Counted from the first letter of the stretch, positions 35,015 through 47,184 are shown. The stretch: 64,000 nucleotides of DNA from Rhizomys pruinosus (GCA_009823505.1 VZQC01011939.1:3576751-3640750); one strand, 5' to 3'. Numbers and translations: made by a program. The notes: a model not told the origin generated them from the letters alone.

Positions 35015-36004
35015 TAACTACATACCCAAGAAAACAAACATAAAGGGGGAGAAGATTTATTTTGGATCATACTTTCAGAGGGTTGAGCCCATATCTGCTT
35101 GGTCCCATGCACTCCCAGAGCATCACAATGTGTAATGCGCATTACACTTGTCAATTGCCATGTCTTGTTTGAGCTCAATGAGAAGCTGGCTCTGGAGGTA
35201 TCATTTGCTCATTTAAGACCCAAGCCTGCCTGTCTTAAAGGGTCTTCCCAGGCATGGGGATAGACCAGCCACCCTGACCCTGAGAGGGAAAGAAGAGAAC
35301 AGCAAAACGGCCAAAGAGTAAAAGCACTATGCTCTTGGGAACAGCTAAGGGGCAAATCATCCCCAGCACATGTTACTATTGTTTGTCCAATAATGTGGAT
35401 GTGCCTGCAAGAGAGAGAAGTTGGAAGCCATTGGAAGCTCGTCTGTGGAGAGAAAGCTCAACTGGAACTCAGCTGACTTCCTCAGCTTCCCCAGCCGGCT
35501 TCCGTTGGATAGCACAAGCACCCATTTGCTAATCTTATCTCTATCTGTTATCTGTTCTTTTATAAGGAAGCCTCACACAAGGGTCACTCTGCTCTTCTTG
35601 GGATTTTCCATGGGAACTGTCAATGGCTGCCTTAATGAGGTTTCCTTAGTTGGTCTCTGTTTTGAGTACCCAATTTTCGGATGTTTTGTTCTGTTTATCT
35701 TTCTACTCTTTGCTTTTTATTCTCTTCTTTGGCTTGCCACATGCTTAATAAACTCACTTATTCATAACTGAAAATATGGCCATCCTAGGTCATTCTCTGG
35801 GCTGCTGATAACATGGTAAACAGGAAGCAGGGAAAGGAGGAGGGACTGAAGTCCAGGTAGAAGCTTCAAAGTCCCTCTGCCAGGAACCTCCTGCTCTAGC
35901 TAGGACCCACCTCCCCTAAGTGTCCACTTTCTCCAAGAAAAGCAGACCAGCTTAGGGACCAAGTGTTCAAACCCTGAACTTGTGGAGTCCATTTCTCAGT
36001 CCAC
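35015..36004 (+). mobile_element. Medium-reiterated rodent repeat (RMER1-like), interrupted
   Basis: Left part: ACATACCCAAGAAAACAAAC, GGGGGAGAAGATTTATTTTGG. The family pattern resumes near 35815 with GGAAGCAGGGAAAGG and CCACCTCCCCTAAGTG and ends near 36000. The 35.2-35.8 kb middle is foreign to the family. Confidence 0.6.
35280..35770 (+). mobile_element. Possible solo LTR inside the RMER1-like repeat
   Basis: Has a TATA-like TTATAAG (35560-35566), AATAAA at 35747-35752 and a T/C-rich run between them, a U3-R-U5-like order. The exact ends and TSD are not found. The 116-codon frame here (35421-35771) is hydrophobic but unlike any known protein. Confidence 0.35.
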
Positions 36005-36776
36005 AGCAATGGGCCATACTATTTCAAAGTAATTTAAATGATCTCCAGTAAAGAAGCTCAAAACATTTTCTAGGGATGAAAATGTATCCAGTGGCCCCAA
36101 AAGTAAAAATTTGGGATGCCATTAAAAATTAGGAAGCATAGAAAGGAGAGGAATAAAATCTGTAACAAGGAAAAAAAAAAGCAGTCATTCCAAATTGCAG
36201 CATAATTGAGAAAGACAGCGCAGTCAGAAGGTAGGATAGTGTGAATAGTTACTGTGATCATTGTCTCATAGTCAGAAAGTTGAGACCAGAGTTGTTAAAG
36301 ATGTGGATCATGATCTTACAAATGAGAGTGATGATGCCTGACAGCAAAATACAATGGAGGGATTAATGATATATTAGAGCTCACAGAAAGAAAAATTAGT
36401 GAATTAGAAGTTCAAAACTATTTCTAGGAATGAAAATGTATCCAGTACCCCCCAAAGTTGTGGAAATCACCTAAAATCTTAGAGAAAAAAGAATGAAAAC
36501 CACAAATAAAATATCAGAGAAGATGAGACAACTTTCCCTGTCCTTACAGATATGTAATCAGAAGGAAAGAAGGAAAGGAGAAAGGGGCCAGAGTTTATCT
36601 AAGGCTGTGTGGACTTATGCATATATTCCAAGGATCCCAAAGTCACAAGAACCATAAAGAAAATGACATATAGCCAAAAAACAAAATTGCCTAAATCTGT
36701 GCCACACAAGAAATCTCAAGAGAAATCAGTGGGAAGACACACAGAATCAGGAAGAAATGAAAGCTAAAGATTGTCC
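36005..36776. other. A-rich unique sequence
   Basis: A 24-bp-scale block (GGGATGAAAATGTATCCAGT at 36074, similar at 36428) appears twice about 350 bp apart, so a local duplication is possible. No gene seen. Confidence 0.45.
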
Positions 36777-37090
36777 TGATTTAGTTTCTGTTGGGGTGGT
36801 AAGAACCCGACCAACAACAATTTAGGGGAGAGAGAGTTTTATTCAGCTTTCGGTTCAAGGCCACAGTCTATCATTATGAGGATGTCACAGAGCCAGGAAC
36901 TTGAGACAACTGATTACATCATATCCACAGTCAGGAAAGAGTAGCACATTTCTTCTCCAGGTCTTTCCTGCCTCCCCATACTTTCAATGACCTAAAAGAA
37001 GAGACTCTGAACATTAAGACTAGACCAGGATCCAATGTGAGAAGGTTCCAGCCTCCCCATATTAGTGACATTTCTGCAAATGTGTTAAGA
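36777..37090 (+). mobile_element. Medium-reiterated rodent repeat (RMER1-like), diverged
   Basis: TTTCTGTTGGGGTGGTAAGAAC, GGGGAGAGAGAGTTTTATTC, CAGGAACTTGAGACAACTG, CATATCCACAGTCAGGAAAG match the family order. Confidence 0.6.
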
Positions 37091-38045
37091 CCAAGAGGCA
37101 ATTGCTGGACATAGTTTGAAACTTAAAACAATAAAAATAAAAATTTGAATAGCTGATGGACATACTAGTATGGATGAAAATGGATAAAATAAAAATGACT
37201 TTTTGTTTTATTGGAAGGATGTTTTGAATCTGGAGGATTTTGTCACATTGTTAGGACTGATCAGAGGAGTGTCGGAGAACGGCGAACCAAGGTATGGTGC
37301 TCTGCCACATGTCTTTCCATCACTTCTTGGTTCTTGGAGAGAAAGAGCTAAGCAGAAGCTGCTCCTGTAGACAACAGCTAATCCCCTGGGAGGTTAGAGT
37401 GACTAGGAGATAACAGTCTCCTAAGAACACTTGCTAAACAAGCAACAGACTGTGGCCTTATTGCTCCCAGGGAAGACAGACTGGGAACAGCCCTCACTGG
37501 TTTGATTTATGGACCACTTGGACTTTCTTGTGTGTGTGTGAGGCTGAGCCTGATGACTTTCCAGCCAAAGTTAGCTTTTAAGCTTCATTTAAATATAGGC
37601 AAAGTCTGTTCAGAGCTTGTGGTAGGCTCAGAACATGGCTGAAGGCCCTGAGTGTGTCTGTGCTGTCTTGTGGACACTCACATGCAGCTCTTCTGTTTGG
37701 CTTAGTCTAAGGGAAAAAGGTGATGAGAATCAAAGTAGAATAGCATTGCTGAACACCGAGCGGAAGGAAGAGCAGGAACGGCACCTCCTTCACAGAGCAG
37801 AGGGGCAACACTGCTTACTCACCCTCAGTGAGCCTGGGACCCACTGTGCTAAGAGAACGTTGGCTTCTTATACCCACATCACATGTTCACTCCAGCTAAG
37901 CATTGATAAGGTTTTGCTGGCTAGAACAGCAAACAAACCTGAGATTAAGAAGAATCTTAAGTATTTTATTTTAGAAGAGAAATTTTAAATGTAGAAAATT
38001 TTTTTGTTTTCCAAAACTATTGGGCCAGAGCATTGGGACCTGTGA
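37091..38045. other. Unique sequence, no gene seen
   Basis: A 117-codon plus frame (37635-37988) has no domain and no supporting splice or Kozak context. Confidence 0.45.
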
Positions 38046-38049
38046 TATA

Positions 38050-38237
38050 ATATGGCAGAACTCCCTGTACAATGCTGCAGAACCTCTTGTACACTGTAGA
38101 ACCTCCAGGCTATAGCACTTCTCAACACTGTAGCACAACTTCTTGAACAATGCTGCAGAACTTCCTGTACAGCTATAGAACTTCCTGTATGACACTAAAT
38201 AAACTCCTGTGCAACATTAAATAGCTTCCTGAATAGC
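38050..38237. repeat. Degenerate tandem repeat, about 20-bp unit
   Basis: Variants of GCAGAACTTCCTGTACAATG recur about nine times with indels. Highly decayed. Confidence 0.7.
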
Positions 38238-38301
38238 TCTCTCTTTGCCTCTCTGTCTCTCTGTCTCTGTCTTTCTTTGTGTCTCTCTGTCTGTCTGTCT
38301 G

Positions 38302-38354
<53 letters not shown>
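38238..38354. repeat. CT/CTGT tract then (AC)n
   Basis: (TCTG/TCTC)n to 38303 followed by a pure (AC)25 at 38304-38354. The layout parallels 8993-9144. Confidence 0.97.
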
Positions 38355-38355
<1 letters not shown>

Positions 38356-38357
<2 letters not shown>

Positions 38358-39286
38358 TACAAAGCTCTCCATAAGGACTGTGAGAACTTGGGCTACCTAT
38401 TCCAGGGTATGTTTGTCAGTATCTTATGAGACTCTAGAGTGTTTCAAGTGCCTTTTGAGCATCACAAATTATGAGGAATGGAATCCACTCACTATATCAC
38501 AGAGCATATAATGAGTAGATGAACAATGCACAACACATAAAACCTATCCACCCTAAGAGGCAGCTCATGTCTGCAGAAGACCAAGTTGTCCCACTATGTC
38601 CTGTTCTTCCCCCTCAACCTGCTCTGTTCCTATACTTCTGAGATGACACTTCCAGAAGTACTCTGCATCAGCACCCCCATCACAGGGCAGGGATCCTAGA
38701 TGAGCCTCCCACACCCTGCCGTGACCTCCATTCACAAGCAGTTCCACCTGATGCTCTGTGTCTGACCTGTCTGGTGGTCCTGATGGAGCACCTCTCCACG
38801 CTCCTTAGTTACAACCCTCTTCACCATCTGAAACACAGAGTCCTTTTCTGGACTGGCCACCTGACATCTTTTCCAGGCTAAGGTAGACGTTCCTGGTCCT
38901 TCTGCAACCCCTTGCAACCCTCTTCCTTGCACCAGGTAGGTGCTGGCTGTATGTATAATGCTCTCGTTTATAGCATTTACTGTGGTGTGTAGATTTCTAA
39001 ATGAAGGCTATCCTCCCTTCATCTCACATGCTTGTCAGCAGCTCCAGACTCAGGAGACCACTCATTAGCCCTGTGATGTGATCTCTAGATTTCTAGTTGC
39101 CCCTCTCCTGTTCTGCCTCTACCTGCACGTATAGTTCTTTCTCTGGCTCTTGGCTGCCTTTCCTGTGGCCTGGCGAGATGCCGCAGAGCTCGACCGTTAG
39201 GGCCTGTCTCTTCTGTCTGCTCCATGTTGCTGCTGGTTACTGCTAGTTTCATAGCAGTAAGTACCATCTCTACACAGATGTCTTTT
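38356..39286. other. Unique sequence, no gene seen
   Basis: C-rich, several frames of 60-70 codons on the minus strand, none domain-like. Confidence 0.45.
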
Positions 39287-39296
39287 GAAAGCATTT

Positions 39297-39552
39297 CTCA
39301 GGGCTGGAGAGATGGCCTAGTGGTTAAGAGTGCTGACTGCTCTTGCAGAGGACCTGGGTTCGATCCCCAGCACCCACATGGCGGCTGAGGGCTATTTTTA
39401 ACTCCAGTTCTAGGGGAATCTGACTCCCTCTTCTGACCTCCACGGCATTGCATGACATGGATGCACAGACCTGCATGCAGACAGTACATTCATACACATA
39501 CATGAATAAATTTTAAAAAATTAAAAAAAGAATAAATAAAATTAAAAAAAAA
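39297..39552 (+). mobile_element. B3-like SINE, subfamily without the duplication
   Basis: Intact head (GGTTCGATCCCCAGCACCC), then TTTTTAACTCCAGTTCTAGG in single copy where other copies have the 17-bp duplication. TSD GAAAGCATTT (39287-39296) versus GAAAGTATTT (39553-39562). Confidence 0.95.
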
Positions 39553-39803
39553 GAAAGTATTTTCCAGTCTGATACTCATCTCTGAACTTTGACCTCTGGA
39601 TTCAGCTGTCTGCTGGGCATGTACACTGGGATTCCTAATTAGAATCCTGAGCTTACCCTGCTCATAGTGGACTTCCATATGCTTTCAACAATATACTCCC
39701 TTGCTCCAACTGCCAAGCCAGGAGGCTGTCATACTGAGGAGCCCATGGAAGGGGGTGTGCGATTTACAGAATGGAGCTAACTGCTAAGGGGTTTGCACCA
39801 GAG

Positions 39804-40810
39804 CCATCACCTCACTTCCTCCATGACCTTCTCACTTCCCCCATGACCTCTTCACTTCCTCCATGACCTCCTCACTTCCCCCATGATCTCCTCACTTCCT
39901 CCATGACCTCCTCACTTCCTCCATGACCTCCTTACTTCCCCCATGACCTCTTCACTTCCTCCATGATCTCCTCACTTCCTCCATGACCTCCTCACTTCCC
40001 CCATGACCTCTTCACTTCCTCCATGACCTCCTCACTTCCCCCATGATCTCCTCACTTCCTCCATGACCTCCTCACTTCCTCCATGACCTCCTCACTTCCT
40101 CCATGACCTCCTCACTTCCCCCATGACCTCCTCACTTCCTCCATGACCTCCTCACTTCCCCCATGACCTCCTCACTTCCTCCATGACCTCCTCACTTCCT
40201 CCATGACCTCCTCACTTCCCCCATGACCTCCTCACTTCCTCCATGACCTCCTCACTTCCTCCATGACCTCCTCACTTCCTCCATGACCTCCTCACTTCCC
40301 CCATGACCTCCTCACTTCCTCCATGACCTCCTCACTTCCTCCATGACCTCCTCACTTCCCCCATGACCTCCTCACTTCCTCCATGACCTCCTCACTTCCC
40401 CCATGACCTCCTCACTTCCTCCATGACCTCCTCACTTCCCCCATGACCTCCTCACTTCCCCCATGACCTCCTCACTTCCCCCATGACCTCCTCACTTCCT
40501 CCATGACCTCTTCACTTCCCCCATGACCTCCTTACTTCCCCATGACCTCCTCACTTCCCCCATGACCTCCTCACTTCCTCCATGACCTACATCCTCGCTT
40601 CCTCCACGACCTCCTCACTTTCTCCACGACCTCCTCACTTCCTCCACAACCTCCTCACTTCCTCCATGACATCACTTCCCCATGACCTCCTCACTTCCCC
40701 CATGACCTCACTTCCTCCATGTCCTCCTCACTTCCTCCATGACCTCCTCATTTCCTCCGTGACCTCCTCACTTCCCCCATGACCTCACTTCCTCCATGAC
40801 CTCCTCACTC
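39804..40810. repeat. 20-bp-unit minisatellite, about 50 copies
   Basis: Monomer CCATGACCTCCTCACTTCCT, keeping an exact 20-bp register from 39821 to about 40540 (36 units), then degrading with small indels. Two main monomer types (final T or C) are mixed. Variants such as GATCTC and TTCACTTC concentrate at the left edge, so the centre is the most homogeneous. Each unit contains TGA on this strand, and its complement also has TGA, so 20-bp periodicity closes all frames in the regular part. On the minus strand each unit carries GGAAGTG (ETS-type) and AGGTCA (nuclear-receptor half-site). Confidence 0.99.
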
Positions 40811-41470
40811 TCAACCCCAGGTTCTCTGTTTCTCTTCCAGGTTGTGTATACATGTGGAGGTCAGACCTGTCTCCTAAGAAACTCCTGGTCCACCATCATT
40901 TTCTATTTGATTCAAAGGAGAAAACGACTCCTTTGGGGGATAGGATTTAAAATATATTCCATACCATTGTTTTAAAACGACTTGAAACAATATTCCAGGG
41001 TATTACTGTGGAATAAAAAACTCACTGTGTATTTTAAAGAAATAATGCTTTAATAAATTATCATCATAATAACTTTAGTTTATTTTTTACTAAGTTATAA
41101 CATTCAGAAAAATTGTTAGAAAGATTAATGTGTGCTGACTGCATATTGTGCATCAGACTCTGAACTCTCGTTTATATCCCGGCTGCTCTTATTCCCCAGA
41201 TACACTGAGAAGCCAGTCCCAACAGCCCCATCTGGCACATGAAGGCTTCTATATATTTGTGTTTGGGAAAAGAAATCTTAATTTAATTAGAAAGTAGAAT
41301 TTTAAAATGTTTGGTATCATTTAGCATTGATGACACCTGTTTATGGGATGGTCAGTTCCTTTGCTATTTTAGTGTTAAAATATTACACTGGAGAAATTAA
41401 CTGTGATCTTGGTTAAATCATTGATATAAACCTGTTTTCTATGTTTTAAGCATATTACCTTTGACAGTCT
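40811..41470. other. Unique, AT-rich sequence
   Basis: No recognised repeat or coding similarity. Confidence 0.5.
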
Positions 41471-41480
41471 GAAATTCATT

Positions 41481-41721
41481 AAAAAATTTTTTTATTTATT
41501 TTTGTATGTGTATGAGTGTACTGTCTGCATGTCGGTTTGTGCACCTGTGTTGTGCAATGCCACAGAGGTCAGAAGAGGGTCTCGATTCCCCTGGAACTGG
41601 AGTTCTCCTGGAATTGGAGTTACAGACGGTTCTCAGCCGCCATGTGGGTGCTGGGGTTCGAACCCGGGTCCTCTGAAAGAGCAGTCTGTGCTCTTAACCG
41701 CTAGGCCATCTCTCCAGCCAC
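41481..41721 (-). mobile_element. B3-like SINE with internal duplication, young
   Basis: Antisense full copy; duplication complement GGAACTGGAGTTCTCC / TGGAATTGGAGTTAC. Perfect 10-bp TSD GAAATTCATT (41471-41480 and 41722-41731). Confidence 0.96.
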
Positions 41722-41731
41722 GAAATTCATT

Positions 41732-42180
41732 TTTTTTAATGGCTGTAGTCTCAAGGAATAATGAACCTTAACTCCTCCATTGGCTATTTAGCCCTGTCAC
41801 AAGATGTCTGCACTGGCCTGGATGTCACACAGATGGGTGATCTCATTGATGATACTGGTGATAAATATGTTGTCCCTAATCTGTGTATAGATATATTCTT
41901 GGTGTGAGCATCAAGAAACCTGTGTGCTGTCTGAGGCATTAGGAGCCAGATTAATGTTGATTTTCTCATCTACCAGATGAAGTAGATTTTAAGATTATAT
42001 GAGACAAGTGCCAGGTTATAGACAAAGAAGCCAGTGGGAAGGACAGAGTGGGGTGTGGTGGCTTTTCACAGCCACTGAGGACCACTGTTCCCAACTGTAT
42101 GAAGGAGCAGTCCTCTGTCAACCCATTTGGGTATGTTCAAGCCCTTCACAAACATGTTTGTCCATTTCAAGTAAATGAAT

Positions 42181-42184
<4 letters not shown>
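41732..42184. other. Unique sequence, no gene seen
   Basis: No recognised repeat or coding similarity. Confidence 0.5.

Positions 42185-42231
<47 letters not shown>
42185..42231. repeat. (AG)n microsatellite
   Basis: About 23 uninterrupted AG units. Confidence 0.98.
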
Positions 42232-42232
<1 letters not shown>

Positions 42233-42983
42233 CTGTATTCAAAGTAGACACTTCGGATATTGGAGCATATATACATAATTAAAATATTATCCAATGGGAA
42301 GAAGTTTTTGTGTATAGACACCATTTATCATGTCATACATTTATATATATATCATTATTAGCATTTAAAAACCTGTTTCCTTCTGTCTTTGAAAATACAG
42401 AGGCATACTGCCCAGGTGGATGCCTATTGGTTCATCCTTTCTCTATATTTGAAATGGAAGATTTCCATGGTTTTGTTAGAAATATATCATGTAAGCATCC
42501 TTAGCTGTATGACCTTGCACAAAATTTTGAAGGTAATCCCGTAAGGTAAGACTTTTCCAGTGGAGTCACAGGGGCCCACTGTGCTACCTTAGGACCAACA
42601 AGGCCATGCCAACCTAAACTCCCTTAAGCATAAACAGCTTGCTGTGGATACTTAAATTATCTGTGCTCATTAAAGATGTAGCAGTCCAGGGGTCATCAGT
42701 TCAACGCCTACTCACCAAGGACAAAGCACTGTCTTCAGTAAGTCCTATCTCTATCTGTATCTGTGTCTCCTATATATAAACTCTCTGAATCTCATACCCA
42801 CCCACACAGGCAAGTTCAACCACTGCAACTACACAGCCAGTAAGAGAATCTGAACTCATACATTTGCCTAAAGCCTTCCTCCTCTCACACAAAGTGAGTC
42901 GTTACTTGGAATAAAACCATGGCCCAGTGGGAGAAGTGGGGAAGTGCGTGCAGGTATGGGAGGGTGAGCACAATCCAAGCACA
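42232..42983. other. Unique sequence, no gene seen
   Basis: No recognised repeat or coding similarity. Confidence 0.5.

Positions 42984-43074
<91 letters not shown>
42984..43074. repeat. (TA)n-(TG)n compound microsatellite
   Basis: About 28 pure TA units (42984-43039) run straight into about 17 TG units (43040-43074). Both parts are uninterrupted. Confidence 0.98.
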
Positions 43075-43077
<3 letters not shown>

Positions 43078-44635
43078 AATATGTGAAAGCGTCATAAAGA
43101 AATCCATGGCTTTATACAATTAATATACTTCATAAGATGTAAAATAAAACCATATTTTAAAATGTATAATGTATAAATCTCTCTAGAGAAAACTAGTTTG
43201 TTGGGAGTCCTTGTTATGATTAAGCAGAGAACTGTGCAGAATTTTCACACTCATGTTTATTTATTTGTAAGAGCACTGACCGTCAACCAATCCCCTCCCC
43301 TTTGTTTCCATTGCACTCAGCCTCTTTGGTGACTGGTCAGTAGATGGAGCCTTATGATCTGTTTGACAGTCCTTTTCTATGGCAAGGGGTGGATGCTCAG
43401 CTCAAAAATCGGCCAGCAGAGTTTGTTTTATGATTATACAATGTGTAACTGATATTGAGATCCAGAGGCCATTGGATCTTGTCTGTGGGAGGGAAAACAG
43501 CCATGGGAGAGGACACATCTCTAGTCCGCGGCATCTTTTCCTGTCCTTGGTAATTGCAAAGAGGCGCCATGCTACTTTGCTGGTAAGAATTTGAGCCCCA
43601 GCTCTGATTTCTGATCATAGGCCATTAGAAGGAACGTTATATGATGTGTGTGGCCCTTCCTGGTGGATTGATTGAGGAGATGAATTCAGAAGTATGGTTC
43701 TCAGGTATGTGAAGTGGGATCCTTCTCTTTGAGGGCTATTTATGAGTCTTGCTGAGTTGTGGTAGTAACACCAGAAGGCTCCCTGTGAACATTCATGGCC
43801 ACCAGCAAGTTGCATGTCCAGGAAGTGACATGTGACGGGGCAGCCAGCTCCTGCCCCAATATGGTGCCGTGGAAAGACCCTCCCAGCAGCAGCCACACCA
43901 GTGAGAAGGGCCACTGCACAGGTAGCAAAGCTGACATCCTGGCATGGCTTGTGGCTGTCATGGAGCATTCTGCTCACCGTACTGAGGGACTCCGCCATGG
44001 AAGCCATTGTCCCTGACTGACCTTTGAACTGAAGCTGTTTGCACAATGTCAAGACTTGGGGAGGAAGGGAACCTGGTAGATGCCTCCTGGGATCTCCTTG
44101 TGTGAGGAAATGGCTTTCATGGCCAGATGGGAGCCAGCCTTGACAGAGCATCATTATGAATAAACTTTCCACACACCACTGTGTCCCAGGGTCCTGGACA
44201 CCCACCGTGGGCCTGTTGGCAAAGTTACCAGCAGAGGCCGCACTCAGCGAAGGTATTTTCAAATACCCAGAGGCAGCAAGGAGGAACTGAGGTCGCCATC
44301 CTCCAGTGCCTTGTCACCCAGGAAGCAAGGCGTTTATTTCCTCTGCCTTCTGCTTTGGTTCTCCCAGGGCTAGTGAGTCAGATGGGGGGAGAAATAGAAC
44401 AGCTAAATATTCAAGCATGAGAAAAACTGCCACATTGTTCGAGAGGGGCCGAGAGATCTTCACTGTCATCCACACCTCATACCCGTTTGTTTCTCATCTC
44501 TCTCGTGTGTGTGCCTGCCTGCCTGTCTACCATTTTCTAATTTACAAGTACTTACAGGCTGAGTGACTCATGACTAAAGATATTCCGGGCTTGTTGAGGA
44601 AAACAGTAAACACAGAAATAGACAATGACACCCTT
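43075..44635. other. Unique block holding a 215-codon open frame
   Basis: The minus-strand frame 44262-43615 is the longest here outside L1. It has no recognisable domain, no signal peptide and no repeat structure, and shorter frames overlap it on both strands. I treat it as probably non-coding. Confidence 0.4.
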
Positions 44636-44766
44636 TCTGTTTGTTTTGCTGTTTTGATACAGGATCTCCTGTGTAGCCCCAGCTGGACTCTTGAACTCAT
44701 AATTCTCTGGCCCCAGCCTTCCAGGTGCTGGGATTACATGTGTGTGCCACTATGCCCAACTAGCAA
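44636..44766 (-). mobile_element. B1 SINE, old
   Basis: Antisense: TTTTGATACAGGATCTCCTG, TAGCCCCAGCTGGAC, GGGATTACATGTGTGTGCCAC. Confidence 0.85.
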
Positions 44767-46156
44767 CACCTGTTTTGAGAACCACTGCATTTTTATTTAC
44801 CTGCCTCTCCTCCTGTTAATCACATTCTGCTTGCTTTGTTTGGTTCTTCAGATTCTGGTTTTGTTAGATCTGAAAAGTGGACAGAACAAGCAACTGGACA
44901 TCACAGTCCTCCTCAGAGTGATGCACTCTGTAATATAGGAAACTTTCTAGTTTTGAAAACACTCTTTGGAAAAAGGAGAACACAGTGCTGAACATTCAAT
45001 GTGATCCATGTTCCTATAGGATCCCTTCGTGACAGTAAGGGAAGGGGGCCTTCAGTCAGGGAGCTGCTGAGTGGGAGGACGGGAGCTCCAGGAAGTGGGC
45101 AGACTGTTAAGGAAAGAAAGATGGGCACCTGCCCTATCCCTACCACCCTGGAGTTAGTGTGAGAGAACAGAGTAGAGCACACGCACTGAGTGCAAGCCTC
45201 CCACCCAGCTGCCCTGTGCTCCCAACATCAGTGCTGCATGGGGACCACTGAGCTTGGAGTCAGAGCTGCCACCTGCTCTTCAGTTTAGCCCAGTGTATCT
45301 GTAAAGTGGGTGAAGAGGCTGCTAAGGACTATTATAAATTCGAATTCCATGTGGGTTTAGCACGTCGCAATAGTTTCCAAAGCAAGGCAGTGACTCCATG
45401 CAAGGAAGGAGGCACTTAGTTTCACATGTGACTATGGATAGGTGGCTTTACCTGGGTGTGACACACTTTAAGGAGGTTTAGCTCTTTGCTTAAGGACCTG
45501 ACGATGAAGGGGATGACTACGTTTGAAGCAGGAAAAGCTTGGTCAGTGGTGGGGAGGAATGTGTTCAGTGTTTGGTAGGGGTGTCGTCAGTGATTAGGAG
45601 GAATGTGGTGGGTGGGAAAGGGGCACCATCAGTCATGAAGAAGGGTGTGGTCGGTAACAGAATGTCATGACCGGAAGTGAGGAGGGGCAAATGGACATGG
45701 ATGAACTTCTCCATCAACTGCTGCCACCTGTGACTGGAGCTGTGTTTCCCATTTCATTAAATTTGGTTTGTCATCTTTCCCTTGTCTCTAGACTCCCTGA
45801 ATGGCATTGCTTAGGCTCTCCCTGTATCTAGAGCTCAGAAACACTTTTGTTTAAAGGGAGGAAGGATTTGTTTTGCTCTACCATGGGAGGAAGGGAGTAG
45901 AAGATCTGCAGAGCTCCCTCCTGGTGGCCAGGAAGTGCACGGATGGAGGTCCATCCAGCCCCTACCTAAGGGATGTGGCCTTCCACCATCAGGGCAGGTC
46001 TGACCAGTTAGTTAATCTTCTGTCAAATCCCTTAGACTCACCCAAAGGTGCTTAAAGACTCCCCTAGGCACTTGTCAGTCCACTCTAGTTAACAGCCCAC
46101 ATTCACCATCACAAATCCCCCAACCAAGCTGATGTTCAATAACACTTTTGAGTGAT
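44767..46156. other. Unique sequence with a loose G-rich repeat at 45535-45680
   Basis: GGTCAGTGGTGGGGAGGAATG-like blocks recur three to four times at 45535-45680 with drift. Nothing else recognised. Confidence 0.45.
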
Positions 46157-46167
46157 TTAGGGACATC

Positions 46168-46328
46168 GTTTTTATTTTTATTTTTTGTCTTTTTGAGACA
46201 GGGTCTCCTTGTAGCCCCAGCTGGCCTGGAACTCATTCTGTAGACCAGGCTGGCCTTGAACTCACAGAGATCCGCCTGCCTCTGCCTCCCAAGTGCTAGG
46301 ATTAAAGGCGTGTGCCACCATGCCTGGC
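46168..46328 (-). mobile_element. B1 SINE, young
   Basis: Antisense with GAGACAGGGTCTCC, GACCAGGCTGGCCTTGAAC and GCGTGTGCCACCATGCC. Perfect 11-bp TSD TTAGGGACATC (46157-46167 and 46329-46339). Confidence 0.97.
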
Positions 46329-46584
46329 TTAGGGACATCTTTTTAAATCTCCGAGTTTTGTGCCTGGGGAGCTTGGGAGAAACCCCTTACTCTCCAGAGC
46401 TGAGCCTCTCAGGGTCCTGTGACTTAATCTTAACTTGGGATTCCGTTCTATTTACTAAGAACCTCTCCTTACTATTGGTTTATAGAAAGCTGAGTTAAAA
46501 GGAAAGAAAAGCCCTTTGCATGGTATCTCAGAGACCTGCAAACTCCTACTTCAGGTCACTTAAGCCAACCACACAGATCAACTG

Positions 46585-46835
46585 AAGTGTACACTAGTGG
46601 CCAAATGGACAAAAGAAGTGTGGTATGGACACAGTCGGAAGCTATTCAGCCTGAACAAGTGAGACATCTTGTCTTTAGTGACGATGATTTGGAGAATACA
46701 ATGCCAAATGAAATAAGCCAGGTACAGAACGACAGTTCCACTTCTTTGTGCTGGAGTTTGAGCTGGGTTAGTGTGGGTTCCCCTAGGATACTTGAACTGG
46801 GCTGGGTAACCACTGCTGAGGTGGTAGGGGATAGT
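46585..46835 (+). mobile_element. Old L1 ORF2 C-terminal/3' fragment
   Basis: GGCCAAATGGACAAAAGAAG, GGAAGCTATTCAGCCTGAAC and CAAATGAAATAAGCCAGG are the conserved end of ORF2 in old mammalian L1s. The matching 3' UTR (GGTTATCAGAGACTGGGGG) is at 47707-47730, displaced by two younger SINEs. Confidence 0.7.
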
Positions 46836-46848
46836 GGGAGATGATTCT

Positions 46849-47085
46849 TTTTTTTTTAATTTTATTTATTTCTGTATGTGTATGAATGTACTGTCTGCAT
46901 GCAGGTTTGTGCACCCGTGTCGTGCAATGCCACGGAGGTCAGAAGAGGGTGTTGGACTCCCCTGGAACTGGAGTTCTCCTGGAATTGGAGTTTCAGACAG
47001 TTCTCGGCCACCATGTGGGTGCTGGGGATCGAACCCGGGTCCTCTGTAAGAGCGGTTGGCGCTCTTAACCGCTAGGCCATCTCTC
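46849..47085 (-). mobile_element. B3-like SINE with internal duplication, young
   Basis: Antisense; perfect 13-bp TSD GGGAGATGATTCT (46836-46848 and 47086-47098). The usual CAGCCC at the 5' end is missing, so the last few head bases were not copied. Confidence 0.97.
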
Positions 47086-47184
47086 GGGAGATGATTCTAT
47101 GGTTCAGGGTGAAAATTTCAGAAGGAATTAATGCAGTTCCTGTGGGTTGCAACTAGTTCCTATGAGGAAGAGTTTTAAAATCTT

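Noticed and set aside
35421..35771. 116-codon hydrophobic frame resembling a membrane protein
   Set aside because: The T-rich sequence of a likely LTR gives Phe/Leu-rich translations by composition.
40582..40782. 66-codon frame in the minisatellite
   Set aside because: Open only because small indels in the degenerate end shift the TGA out of frame.
39804..40810. CRISPR-like array
   Set aside because: Units are contiguous with no spacers, in a rodent genome; it is a minisatellite.
43615..44262. 215-codon minus-strand open frame
   Set aside because: No recognisable domain, signal peptide or conserved motif, overlapping frames on both strands, no promoter or splice context; consistent with chance in a C/G-richer patch.
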